From positions 1 through 48,500 of the forward strand of contig NZ_JABSOV010000025.1 of the NCBI RefSeq assembly GCF_013215345.1: DNA of 48,500 nucleotides, given 5' to 3'. Shown piece by piece: positions 1 through 7,983 of this stretch (the first letter of the stretch is position 1; every line of letters starts with the position of its first letter). The DNA is from Colwellia sp. (GTDB lineage: Bacteria > Pseudomonadota > Gammaproteobacteria > Enterobacterales > Alteromonadaceae). The position numbers and the translations under genes were made by a program. The notes under the pieces were generated by a model. It was not told where the DNA came from and ran no database searches. It saw nothing but the letters and a program-made list of their open reading frames with translations.

Positions 1-5
1 ATTGC

Positions 6-461
6 TTAATGAGACTTTTTAAACTGAGTAATAATACGATCAAGATGATTGGCAAAGTTTTGCCTGTCGGTTTGATTTAGCGCGGGGGGCCCACCAGTAT
101 GCACGCCACTAGCGCGCATAGTATCCATAAAATCACGAATGTTGAGCCGTGACTTGATATTCTCTTTAGTAAAAATCTCGCCACGTGGACTCAGGGCTAG
201 CCCCGACTTTTCTATTACTTCATCCGCCAGTGGAATATCACTGGTGATAACTAAATCGCCTTTTTCAACTAGCTTAACTATTTCATCGTCAGCAATGTCA
301 AAACCACTAGGTACCTGGATAAACTTAATAAAAGGTGAGGGTGGTACACGAATATAATGGTTAGCCACTAAGGTGATAGCTATTTTTGTTCTATCCGCCG
401 CTTTAAATAATATTTCTTTGATCACCACGGGACAGGCATCAGCATCCACCAAAATTTTCAT
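6..461 (-). CDS. UPF0178 / DUF188 family protein (YaiI-like)
   Basis: A 151-residue protein that I recognise as the YaiI/YqxD (DUF188) family. The hallmark opening [12 protein letters not shown] is present, followed by a PIN-like alternation of strands and helices with acidic residues (DADACP near 6-11, [10 protein letters not shown] near 73-82). The [12 protein letters not shown] stretch near residue 123 is also typical. The length equals that of E. coli YaiI, so the gene is complete, with its stop only five bases from the window edge. The family is thought to be PIN-domain related, but no reaction is established to my knowledge. It is transcribed away from the alkyltransferase-like gene at 548. 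Confidence 0.85.
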   Translation of the reverse strand: MKILVDADACPVVIKEILFKAADRTKIAITLVANHYIRVPPSPFIKFIQVPSGFDIADDEIVKLVEKGDLVITSDIPLADEVIEKSGLALSPRGEIFTKENIKSRLNIRDFMDTMRASGVHTGGPPALNQTDRQNFANHLDRIITQFKKSH

Positions 462-547
462 GTAATTCCTTAGTATTGTTCGTACTCGAACCGCTATGAT
501 AACCTACTTGTCCCAGCAATTAAAAATCTTGGTAATTAAATCAACCA

Positions 548-901
548 ATGCAGAATATTCATTACCAACAAATATGGCAAACGGTACAATTAATCCCTCA
601 AGGTCAGGTTGCCTGTTACGGGCAAATAGCTGATTTGGCCGGTTTACCTGGTCGGGCTCGATTGGTTGGCAAAGCTTTGGGTAAGGTACCAAAAAAGGGT
701 TGGCGCGGACAAAGTGTACCTTGGTTTCGAGTGATTAACTCACAAGGTAAAATATCTTTCCCATCAGGCAGTGAATACTTTGCTAAGCAAAAACAGCATT
801 TGCAAGATGAACAGGTAGTAGTGCTTGGTAGTAAAATAAAGCTTAAAGATTTTCAATGGCAGCCAGACTTAGCTGAAATCTTGTTTTCTCTGGAGTTTTA
901 A
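548..901 (+). CDS. Alkyltransferase-like protein (Atl/YbaZ, MGMT-like DNA-binding protein)
   Basis: A 117-residue protein made only of the C-terminal DNA-binding domain of O6-alkylguanine DNA methyltransferases. Active MGMT carries a PCHRV motif. Here the matching segment is PWFRV at residues 58-62, so the acceptor cysteine is tryptophan, as in ATL proteins, and the histidine is phenylalanine. The family binds and flips O6-alkylguanine without transferring the alkyl group and hands the lesion to nucleotide excision repair. The VACYGQIADLAG segment (residues 21-32) is the winged-helix part, and GRARLVGKAL (35-44) includes the arginine-finger region. The gene faces hsp20 across a terminator hairpin. 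Confidence 0.88.
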   Translation: MQNIHYQQIWQTVQLIPQGQVACYGQIADLAGLPGRARLVGKALGKVPKKGWRGQSVPWFRVINSQGKISFPSGSEYFAKQKQHLQDEQVVVLGSKIKLKDFQWQPDLAEILFSLEF

Positions 902-965
902 GCGTTGACCGTGTTTGCTTGATGAGCTGTTTGAGCGTTTGACCTGAACGACTAAAACAAAAAAA

Positions 966-984
966 GCCCAGTCACAGACTGGGC
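966..984 (-). terminator. Rho-independent terminator of the hsp20 gene
   Basis: Perfect 8-bp stem (966-973 with 977-984) with a 3-nt loop. On the minus strand it is followed directly by a T-rich run (complement of the A-run before 966), so it ends the hsp20 transcript. An A-rich stretch on the other side may give weak activity for the converging gene at 548. Confidence 0.85.
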
Positions 985-1033
985 AAAAATAAAAGGAGAA
1001 ACATAAAGGAAGTTAAGGTTTAAATATCACCAC

Positions 1034-1486
1034 TTAACTCTCAGCATTAAGTAAGCTTTTGCCATTAATGGCTATCTTACGTGGTTTTAATGCTTCTGGA
1101 ATTTCTCTTTCAAGGTCGATATGTAACAGGCCATCTTCCATAAAGGCGCCTATGACTTTAACATGGTCACCTAATTGAAACTTACGCTCGAAGTTCCGTT
1201 CAGCAATACCTTGATGCAGAAATTTTTTCTCTGCTTGGTCTTTAATTACCGGCTTTGTGCCTGTAACAATTAAATTATTTTGTTTGGTCTCGATATCCAA
1301 CTCTTGCTCACTAAAGCCTGCGACAGCCATTGATACTCGGTATTTATCTTGTGAAAGAAGTTCAATATTAAAAGGTGGATATGATGATTGTTTGTCAGCT
1401 CGTGCAGCTTTATCGATTAAACCAGCTAGGTGGTCAAAACCAATAAATGAACGGTATAGTGGACTGAAATCTGGAGAGTTACGCAT
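1034..1486 (-). CDS. Hsp20 family small heat-shock protein (IbpA-like)
   Basis: A 150-residue alpha-crystallin-domain chaperone of the IbpA/IbpB type. These proteins hold unfolding proteins in the cytoplasm for later refolding by DnaK and ClpB. The N-terminus carries the IbpA-like DFSPLYRSFIGFDHLAGL segment. The crystallin domain runs from about residue 38 to 130, with the FERKFQLGDHVKV strand region near 99-111 and GLLHIDLER near 119-127. A short tail holding an I-A-I tripeptide follows, resembling the oligomerisation I-x-I motif. I searched upstream for a sigma-32 type promoter and found no convincing CTTGAA / CCCCAT pair. Confidence 0.92.
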   Translation of the reverse strand: MRNSPDFSPLYRSFIGFDHLAGLIDKAARADKQSSYPPFNIELLSQDKYRVSMAVAGFSEQELDIETKQNNLIVTGTKPVIKDQAEKKFLHQGIAERNFERKFQLGDHVKVIGAFMEDGLLHIDLEREIPEALKPRKIAINGKSLLNAES

Positions 1487-1821
1487 AATAAGTTATCCTA
1501 ATATATAGCAATAAAATGGTTATTATTATAAATAGTGACGTTATCTGTTGAGTCATTTTCTAGCAAAACTATATTGCCTAGAATAGAACTACGATAAACA
1601 TATCTTTTTAAAATAATGCAGCCTTTCACAATGAACAGGCTATGTTTTTTGTGTAGCCCCTTACGGCGACTACACAATTAGAGATGGGATTGTTTATTGA
1701 CTTTTCAAGAAAAAAGTTGAATAAATATATGAGTGTTATTTTAATTGATTGTTTTTTATTGGTATTTTAAGTTAATTATTTTTAATTATTTTTAATTATT
1801 TTTAATTATTTTTAATTATTT
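1487..1821. other. Intergenic region between tpx and hsp20
   Basis: No convincing gene. It holds two hairpins: AGCCT...AGGCT with inner TTCA/TGAA pairing at 1620-1641, followed on the plus strand by a T-run, and an 8-bp stem TTGTGTAG/CTACACAA at 1649-1656 and 1670-1677. Neither has a T-run in the right place for the minus-strand tpx gene. The 1772-1828 end is the decanucleotide repeat listed separately. The promoter of hsp20 must lie near 1490-1600 but I cannot place it. Confidence 0.5.
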
Positions 1822-1828
1822 TTAATTG
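1772..1828. repeat. Decanucleotide tandem repeat across the tpx stop codon
   Basis: The unit ttaattattt is repeated head to tail with a 10-bp period, nearly perfectly for five copies, with a sixth diverged copy (ttaattgttt). The sixth copy contains the TAA stop codon and last two Asn codons of the minus-strand tpx gene. It is a microsatellite-like AT array, likely to change length by strand slippage. Confidence 0.85.
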
Positions 1829-2499
1829 TTTTTAGTTTCTTTTACTGCTAATTTTTTAATGGCTGCACCATCCACAACAATTACCGGGGCAGTATATTTC
1901 ACCTTTGCTAGGGCTTTATCATAATTAGGGTGCTGTGATATGTTGGCAACAAGTTCTTTGTATACAACCTTGCCTTGATCATTAATGATAAATATCGCAC
2001 GGGTAAGCAAACCCATATCTTTTATTAATAAACCATAGTTAACGCCAAAGTCACGCCAAACTGAATCTGACAATACTTTAATATTATCGACTTTTTCAAC
2101 ATCACAAAAACGTTTTTGAGCAAAAGGAAGATCATTACTGATGGTTAAAACAGTAATGTTTATCGGTAACTTGGCCGCTTCTTCATTAAAACGCTTGGTT
2201 TGAATAGAGCAAACTCCGGTATCTAAGCTCGGCACCACAGAAATAAGTAAGGTTTGTCCTTGGAAATCTTTAAGTGTGACTGGCGCAAAGTTTTTATCAA
2301 CTACTTTAAACTGTGGTGCTTGTTCACCAACATTTACTTGCTCTCCTAAAAGGGTGACATATTTGTCGCCAGCTTTGACCAAATTATTGGATTGTTTTAG
2401 CTTATCCAGATCAAAAGAGTATGCCTGACAGTTAAATGTCAGGGTAAAAGTGGCGATTAAAAAAGCATATAAGTTGATGTTTGAAGTAGAAAATTTCAT
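1822..2499 (-). CDS. tpx: Exported thiol peroxidase, Tpx-type peroxiredoxin
   Basis: A 225-residue atypical 2-Cys peroxiredoxin reducing H2O2 and alkyl hydroperoxides, normally with thioredoxin as donor. The Tpx signature PSLDTGVC holds the peroxidatic cysteine (C97). The resolving cysteine is C132 in RFCDVEK, 35 residues on, close to the spacing in E. coli Tpx. Unlike E. coli Tpx, it begins with a hydrophobic segment (about residues 9-25) preceded by a lysine, which looks like a Sec signal peptide, so a periplasmic site is inferred. The C-terminus runs about 20 residues past the usual end. Another reductant than cytosolic thioredoxin would then be needed. A membrane-anchored form is the alternative. 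Confidence 0.88.
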   Translation of the reverse strand: MKFSTSNINLYAFLIATFTLTFNCQAYSFDLDKLKQSNNLVKAGDKYVTLLGEQVNVGEQAPQFKVVDKNFAPVTLKDFQGQTLLISVVPSLDTGVCSIQTKRFNEEAAKLPINITVLTISNDLPFAQKRFCDVEKVDNIKVLSDSVWRDFGVNYGLLIKDMGLLTRAIFIINDQGKVVYKELVANISQHPNYDKALAKVKYTAPVIVVDGAAIKKLAVKETKNN

Positions 2500-2682
2500 G
2501 ATTTATTGAAAATAATGGTTAAGGTGAACTGATATTAGCGGTTTAACGATATAAATTCTATAAATAGAACTTTATCATTGTGTTTTATGTTGGATACTCT
2601 ATGGTTATCTATAGAGGCTAGATATAATTTTACTCGCCGTTGTAGTTGTTTAGTTATCGTTTATGTAAGGCTCAAGATTAAT

Positions 2683-3798
2683 ATGACCACTAAATTATTA
2701 ATTTGTGATGATTCTAATATGGCGCGCAAACAAGTGGCGCGTTCATTACCTGATGGTTGGGATGTAGAGATAAGTTTTGCCGCCAATGGTATAGAAGGAA
2801 TTGAGGCGATAAAGGCAGGCAAAGGAGATGTACTGTTACTTGATTTAAATATGCCGGAAATGGATGGTTATCAAGTGCTTGAAGAGATTTTGTCACAAGA
2901 CTTACCGACACTTACCATAGTGATATCGGGTGATATTCAACCCGAAGCTCATCAACGTGTTACCCGCTTGGGCGCACTAGATTTTATCCAAAAACCGGTT
3001 AATAAAGAAATTCTTACCAAGGTATTATCTTCTTACGGGGTCTTTTCCAAAGAACTGGCCGCGACAGAGCCAGAATCCGTTCTCAATATAGCGCCAACTA
3101 AGCCCCCGGTTGCAAAATTTGATATCCAGGAAGCGCTTCTTTCTAATCAGCTTGATGTCTCTACCGCTGAAAGTGAGCCGGTGAGCACTGAGCCAGAGAT
3201 GACTTTATCAGCGGAGATGCGTGATTGTTACCAAGAAATTGCCAATGTTGCTATGGGGCGGGCAGGGGATCTACTGGCACGTTTACTCAATGTTTTTGTT
3301 GAGTTACCCATTCCTAATGTTAACTTCATCGAAGTGAGTGAACTTCGTATGGCGTTAAAAGATATCGAAAACCATGAAAGTACCTCAGGTATTTGCCAAG
3401 GCTTTATCAGCGCTGGTATTTCAGGGGAGGCTTTATTAATCCTAAATGATTCAAGCTTTAAAGATGTCGCGTCATTGATGAACTATCAATATGATGCTGA
3501 TATGGGCACCGAATTAGAATTATTAATGGATTTGGCTAATGTACTTATTGGCGCTTGTTTAAAAGGGGTATCAGAGCAACTTGATATTCAGTTCAGTCAA
3601 GGGCATCCAGAGGTATTGGGACAACATAGAAAAATCTCTGACTTAATTGCTAACAATGCCAGTAAATGGAAAAAAACCTTAGCAATTGAAATTAGCTATA
3701 GCATAGAAAACTACCCAATTAAGTGTGATCTGTTATTACTTTTCACAGAAAAATCAATGACAACACTTAATAATAAGTTAGCCTACTTGATTGATTAA
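2683..3798 (+). CDS. Response regulator fused to CheC-type phosphatase domain
   Basis: A 371-residue two-domain signalling protein. I chose the ATG at 2683, just before the receiver fold (KLLICDDSN); an upstream in-frame ATG at 2578 adds 35 residues without homology. Receiver domain 1-120: acidic pair D9/D10, phospho-acceptor D54 in LLLDLNMPEMDG, S82 and K104. After a linker (about 125-175) comes a CheC/CheX-like domain. It has two copies of the phosphatase signature: D181-x3-E185-x2-N188-x22-P211, a perfect match, and E279-x3-D283-x2-N286-x22-P309, with Asp for Glu. CheC proteins dephosphorylate CheY-P. The fusion suggests a receiver that dephosphorylates itself or another CheY. The diguanylate cyclase gene 90 bases downstream is its likely partner. 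Confidence 0.9.
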   Translation: MTTKLLICDDSNMARKQVARSLPDGWDVEISFAANGIEGIEAIKAGKGDVLLLDLNMPEMDGYQVLEEILSQDLPTLTIVISGDIQPEAHQRVTRLGALDFIQKPVNKEILTKVLSSYGVFSKELAATEPESVLNIAPTKPPVAKFDIQEALLSNQLDVSTAESEPVSTEPEMTLSAEMRDCYQEIANVAMGRAGDLLARLLNVFVELPIPNVNFIEVSELRMALKDIENHESTSGICQGFISAGISGEALLILNDSSFKDVASLMNYQYDADMGTELELLMDLANVLIGACLKGVSEQLDIQFSQGHPEVLGQHRKISDLIANNASKWKKTLAIEISYSIENYPIKCDLLLLFTEKSMTTLNNKLAYLID

Positions 3799-3887
3799 TG
3801 ACTGAGTTAATGGCAGTAAATTAATTAGCTTGTTGCTATTAACAAGTGACACAAGTAAGCGCGAGACAGTACTGACAGGAATGGCTT

Positions 3888-4859
3888 ATGACCATAGAAA
3901 AATCACAACTAAATGAACTGCATTGGTTAATGGAAATGTTGCATAACATTGATGTTGGCTTGGTAGTGCTAGATAAAGAATTTAATATCCAGATATTTAA
4001 TGGTTTTATGGAAAACCATAGTGGATTATTTCCCCGCGAAGCGAAAGGTAAGCTGATATTTGATCTGTTTGCCGAGATACCTAGAGAGTGGTTTACCCGT
4101 AAAGCTGAATCGGTGTTTTTACTGAAAAATAAAGCATTTACTATATGGGAGCAAAGACCTTACTTATTCAAGTTCGATAGTTACCGTCCTGTAACGGGTA
4201 GTGCAGACTTTATGTATCAAAATACTACTTTTATCCCGCTACTGTCTGCAACGGGTGAAGTAAGTCACTTATGTTTACTTGTTTATGATGTCACCGATAC
4301 AGCAATGCATAAACAAAGCCTGAAAAAAGCGAATGAAGAATTATCCATATTGAGTCAAACCGATGGCTTAACTCAATTATTCAACCGAACGCACTGGGAG
4401 CAATGTTTATTAGCAGAGCATAAACGCTGGAGCCGTAGCCAGCACTCAAGCTCTTTGGTTATGATTGATATTGACCACTTTAAGAATATCAACGATACCT
4501 ATGGTCATATTGTTGGCGATGAAGTTATTCGTCACATTTCAGGCTTAATTCGCCACCATGTTAGAGAAACTGATATTTGTGGCCGCTATGGTGGTGAGGA
4601 ATTTGCCATTTTATTGTCTGATACATCGATTGAAAATGCTTTTGTATTTGCTGACCGACTGCGTAAGGAAGTCAGTGAAGCTATTGTCAGCTATAACGAT
4701 ATTACGGTTAACTATACTATTAGTATGGGCATAGCTGAAGTTGATGAGAGTATTGAAAACCATGAAGTGTGGATTGAATGTGCTGATGCAGCCTTGTATC
4801 GCTCAAAAGAAAGCGGTCGTAATAAAATATCTCTTCACCCTAAACAAACCAAAAAATGA
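3888..4859 (+). CDS. PAS-GGDEF diguanylate cyclase
   Basis: A 323-residue soluble protein predicted to make cyclic di-GMP from two GTP. Residues about 10-140 form a PAS-like sensor (HNIDVGLVVLDKEFNIQIFN near 19-38), followed by a short coiled linker (KKANEELSILSQ). The GGDEF domain starts at TDGLTQLFNR. The metal and substrate site IDIDHFKNINDTYGH is intact and the signature is GGEEF at 235-239. An RETD inhibitory site at 226-229 sits five residues before it, so feedback inhibition by c-di-GMP is expected. The start has a good AGGA site seven bases upstream. The gene follows the receiver-CheC gene in the same direction, suggesting a two-gene unit. Confidence 0.92.
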   Translation: MTIEKSQLNELHWLMEMLHNIDVGLVVLDKEFNIQIFNGFMENHSGLFPREAKGKLIFDLFAEIPREWFTRKAESVFLLKNKAFTIWEQRPYLFKFDSYRPVTGSADFMYQNTTFIPLLSATGEVSHLCLLVYDVTDTAMHKQSLKKANEELSILSQTDGLTQLFNRTHWEQCLLAEHKRWSRSQHSSSLVMIDIDHFKNINDTYGHIVGDEVIRHISGLIRHHVRETDICGRYGGEEFAILLSDTSIENAFVFADRLRKEVSEAIVSYNDITVNYTISMGIAEVDESIENHEVWIECADAALYRSKESGRNKISLHPKQTKK

Positions 4860-4905
4860 AAGTGCAATTTTTAGCAGTTACTGTTTATAAAAGATGATCT
4901 CTAGC

Positions 4906-4929
4906 AAAGTGGCTTATCTAGCCACTTTT
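4906..4929. terminator. Bidirectional terminator between diguanylate cyclase gene and lnt
   Basis: Perfect 9-bp stem (AAAGTGGCT 4906-4914 with 4920-4928), 5-nt loop, ending in T's on the plus strand and A's before the stem. It separates two convergent genes. Confidence 0.75.
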
Positions 4930-4946
4930 ACATTCATTACGAAAAC

Positions 4947-6545
4947 TTAATGCTTAAAACCTTTCAGTGTCATCAGTGGCAATAGTATCATTAGCCATAA
5001 AATTAAATTTGGCCATCGACTGTATGGCGTATCGCCAGTGACAAACTCAACAGTACCTCTAAGTACCACTTCTTCGAACTGTGGAGCTATGGCGGTAACT
5101 TCACCTAAATGATTAATAATACCGGTAACGCCATTATTTGTCGCTCTAACTAAAGGGCGACCAAACTCTAGCGCGCGCATTCTAGCAATTTCGAAATGCT
5201 GATGTGGGCCATGAGAGTCACCAAACCAAGCATCATTGCTTACCGTGAGGATCATATCGGTTTTATTGGTTAAGTTAGCCGCTAACTGTGTTGGGAAGGC
5301 TATTTCAAAACAGTTAAGTGGTAAGATATGTAACCCATTAGCCACTAGATTTGGCTGGACATAATTACCTGCAGTGAAAGATGACATAGGTAAGTTAAAG
5401 AAGGGCGCTAATGGGCGTAACCACTCTTGAAAGGGGACAAATTCCCCAATAGGCAGCAAATGGCTTTTATAATATCGATTACTGTGATTGTAATAATAAC
5501 CTTGTTGGTCTTTTGCATTCTTTTTACCTAGAACAAGCAGAGCATTAAAATACTCTTTGCTTTCAAAATTATAATTAATTAAACCGGTAATAATGGCGCT
5601 ATTATTTAAGATGGCCGAGCGGTTAACGGTGCTTAAATAATCTTGAGCTGCTGGCTCAAGTGTTGGAATAGCTGATTCAGGCCAAATAATAAGGTCAGCA
5701 TCATAGTTTACTCGTGTTAAGTCGAGATATTTGAGCATGGTTGGCCATTCTTGTTCAGGTTGCCATTTTATTGATTGAGCGATATTACCTTGAATGAGCG
5801 CTACTTTAGCGCTCTTTCCAGTTAACATTGTCCAACTAACTTGGCTCAACACCAAACTAGTAACAATAAGGCTTGTCGCTAAGGCAACAGGGAAAATCAA
5901 CCCTTTGCTAGATGTGGGGGTATTTGTGTATTGGCTCTGCTCTTTAAATAAGGGCGACAAAATATTGTAAACTTTGACCAAGCAGATATTTATTATCAAC
6001 ACGATGCCGGTAAGGCCAACCTCACCGATAATAGGCGCAAAGGTTGCTAATGGACTGTCTATTTGGCTGTAGCCCAGTGATAACCAGGGAAAGCCGGTTA
6101 ATACCACTGAACGTAAATATTCACAAAAAAGCCAAATAGGCGGCAATAGCCACAAGTTTACTTGTTTGTTTTTAGAAAAACGTGCTGTTAAGTAGCCAGC
6201 AAGTGCCGGGAATAAAGCTAGGTAAGTACATAAGCCAAGCATCAGTAGCAAAGAGACTATCAGTGGTAAACCACCAAATTGGTCAATACTGACATGCACC
6301 CAGCTAATACCACTACTAAACCAACCAAAGGCAAATAAAGCCATTTTTTTAGCGGCTAACTTAGGCGGAGCATGGCTGACTTGGTGTAGCATTATGCTAG
6401 GTAATATTAATGCTAGCCACCAATAGGAAAATGGCGCATAAGCAAAAACTAAGAAAAAACCACTAAGGAAGCATAACCAATGGTTTGGGTTTAGTAGTTT
6501 GTTTCTTATTGATTGAAAAATAGAGCCTTTGCTAATACTAGTCAC
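4947..6545 (-). CDS. lnt: Apolipoprotein N-acyltransferase
   Basis: A 532-residue inner-membrane enzyme that adds the third acyl chain to the N-terminal cysteine of lipoproteins before Lol export. Multiple hydrophobic helices fill residues 20-245, followed by a periplasmic nitrilase-like domain. The catalytic triad is visible: E290 in IIWPES, K360 in KSHLLPIGEFVP, and C412 in LNCFEIAFP. A last membrane helix lies near the C-terminus (LILWLMILLPLM). The length is close to the E. coli enzyme. The start overlaps the corC stop by 8 bases, indicating translational coupling. LolB, encoded at 21617, depends on this pathway. Confidence 0.96.
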   Translation of the reverse strand: MTSISKGSIFQSIRNKLLNPNHWLCFLSGFFLVFAYAPFSYWWLALILPSIMLHQVSHAPPKLAAKKMALFAFGWFSSGISWVHVSIDQFGGLPLIVSLLLMLGLCTYLALFPALAGYLTARFSKNKQVNLWLLPPIWLFCEYLRSVVLTGFPWLSLGYSQIDSPLATFAPIIGEVGLTGIVLIINICLVKVYNILSPLFKEQSQYTNTPTSSKGLIFPVALATSLIVTSLVLSQVSWTMLTGKSAKVALIQGNIAQSIKWQPEQEWPTMLKYLDLTRVNYDADLIIWPESAIPTLEPAAQDYLSTVNRSAILNNSAIITGLINYNFESKEYFNALLVLGKKNAKDQQGYYYNHSNRYYKSHLLPIGEFVPFQEWLRPLAPFFNLPMSSFTAGNYVQPNLVANGLHILPLNCFEIAFPTQLAANLTNKTDMILTVSNDAWFGDSHGPHQHFEIARMRALEFGRPLVRATNNGVTGIINHLGEVTAIAPQFEEVVLRGTVEFVTGDTPYSRWPNLILWLMILLPLMTLKGFKH

Positions 6546-7416
6546 TCACTTTACCGTTAATTTCGTGATCTTTAGCCACACTAATTTGTAGCATCTGTAT
6601 TCGTCTACTATCGGCAACCAGTACTTTAAATTCGAAATGTCCTAAAGTAAATAGCTCACCTTTTTGCGGTAAATGGTTAAACTGACGTAAAACAATACCG
6701 CCAATGGTACCCGCGTCGGATTCATTAAAGCTACAATTGAAGTAGTCATTAAAGTCACCCAGTTCAGTAAGGGCTTTTACTAAGTAAACATTCCCGGCTA
6801 GATGTTTAATTTCTTCTTCAATCTCGTCATCGGTTTCATCTTCTATTTCGCCGACAATTTGTTCTAAAATATCTTCGATAGTGATAACACCTGAAACACC
6901 GCCATACTCATCAACAACAATAGCCATATGATAGCGGTTAGAACGAAACTCTTTTAATAAGGGTTCTACTTTTTTACTTTCGGGAACAATAATAGCAGGT
7001 CGAATGATGTCGCTGAGCCTGAAGTTATCATGTTGTGAACTAAAGCCAAAAGCGAGTAAATCTTTTGCTAATAAAATACCCTCAACGTGATCGATATCTT
7101 CATTAACAACGGGAAAACGCGAGTGACCAGACTCTAGGATAATTGGTAGGAACTCATCAAGGCTAAGGTTAATATCGATAGTAACCATTTGTGAGCGTGG
7201 GATCATTATTTCTCGAACACGCAATTTAGAAACGTCTAAAACACCTTTGATCATTTGTTTAGTTTCAGGATTGATCAAGTCTCTATCTTGAGCATTGTTT
7301 AATACATCTACCAATTGATCTTTGTTTTTCGGCTCAGGTGTTAGAACTTGCATAATTTTATGCAATAAGGACTTACTGGCTGAACCGTTACTAGAGTGGG
7401 GGTTGTCAACGCTCAT
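6538..7416 (-). CDS. corC: CorC/YbeX CBS-domain protein
   Basis: A 292-residue cytoplasmic protein, the same length as E. coli CorC (YbeX). After an N-terminal helix region come two CBS domains (about 65-190), marked by IMIPRSQMV near 71-79 and VVDEYGGVSGVITIEDILE near 166-184. The acidic EIEDETDDEIEEE linker and the CorC_HlyC domain (about 205-285) follow. The family has been linked to magnesium and cobalt efflux and, through its operon, to ribosome maturation; the exact role is unsettled. It lies between ybeY and lnt as in E. coli and overlaps lnt. Confidence 0.94.
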   Translation of the reverse strand: MSVDNPHSSNGSASKSLLHKIMQVLTPEPKNKDQLVDVLNNAQDRDLINPETKQMIKGVLDVSKLRVREIMIPRSQMVTIDINLSLDEFLPIILESGHSRFPVVNEDIDHVEGILLAKDLLAFGFSSQHDNFRLSDIIRPAIIVPESKKVEPLLKEFRSNRYHMAIVVDEYGGVSGVITIEDILEQIVGEIEDETDDEIEEEIKHLAGNVYLVKALTELGDFNDYFNCSFNESDAGTIGGIVLRQFNHLPQKGELFTLGHFEFKVLVADSRRIQMLQISVAKDHEINGKVSD

Positions 7417-7441
7417 GGAGCTATTATTCTTCCTTTATTAT

Positions 7442-7473
7442 ATTCATAACATGTTATTAAACACGTTATGAAT
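7442..7473. other. Intercistronic hairpin between ybeY and corC
   Basis: Inverted repeat with 13-nt arms (7442-7454 and 7461-7473), one mismatched position and a 6-nt loop, in the 102-base gap of the operon. No T-run follows on the minus strand, so it is not a standard terminator. It could protect or process the polycistronic mRNA; this is inference. Confidence 0.6.
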
Positions 7474-7518
7474 TAAGCTTTTCGTTAAGTATATTTGTTT
7501 AATTAATAGTTAAACTTA

Positions 7519-7983
7519 CTATTCTAAGTAAGGGTTATTAATGCCTAACTTTTCTAAAATAGCAATCTCGATAGATTCCATTTCAACGGCTTCGCTGTCA
7601 CTTATATGATCAAAGCCAACTAAATGCAAGCAGCCATGAATAACAAGATGTGCCCAATGATCAAACAAGGCTTTGTTTTGTACTTGTGCTTCTTGCTTCA
7701 TAACTTCAATGCAAATAATCAAGTCACCTAATAAGTTAAGCTCTATGCCATCAGGAACTTCAAAAGGAAAAGATAATACATTGGTTGGTTTATCTTTGCC
7801 TCTATATTGATTATTTAATTGCTGGCTCTCGGCACTGTTGACCAAACGAATGGTCAGTTCAAACTCCTGCTCAGGCTCACTCGTCACTTCTGCTAAAGCA
7901 CTATCAACCCATAGTTGGAATTGCGCTTTAGTGGGTAACTCGATTTTCTCGCATGCAATTTGTAGATCTATTACATGAGCCAC
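7519..7983 (-). CDS. ybeY: Endoribonuclease YbeY (rRNA maturation)
   Basis: A 154-residue zinc-dependent single-strand endoribonuclease that takes part in 16S rRNA 3' end maturation and ribosome quality control. The zinc-binding signature H-x3-H-x5-H is intact as [11 protein letters not shown] (H116, H120, H126). The [15 protein letters not shown] segment near 61-75 is also diagnostic. The length matches E. coli YbeY. The start codon overlaps the stop region of the upstream phoH-like gene by one base, so the two are translationally coupled. Confidence 0.96.
   Translation of the reverse strand: MAHVIDLQIACEKIELPTKAQFQLWVDSALAEVTSEPEQEFELTIRLVNSAESQQLNNQYRGKDKPTNVLSFPFEVPDGIELNLLGDLIICIEVMKQEAQVQNKALFDHWAHLVIHGCLHLVGFDHISDSEAVEMESIEIAILEKLGINNPYLE

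Noticed and set aside
1487-1600. Sigma-32 heat-shock promoter upstream of hsp20
   Set aside because: No CTTGAA and CCCCAT pair at suitable spacing was found on the minus strand.
1772-1828. Repeat array as a CRISPR
   Set aside because: Units are only 10 bp with no spacers, and no cas genes are near; it is a simple tandem repeat.
2578-2682. N-terminal 35-residue extension of the receiver-CheC protein
   Set aside because: The receiver fold begins right after the ATG at 2683, and the extension shows no domain and is Cys/Arg-rich, like translated leader sequence.
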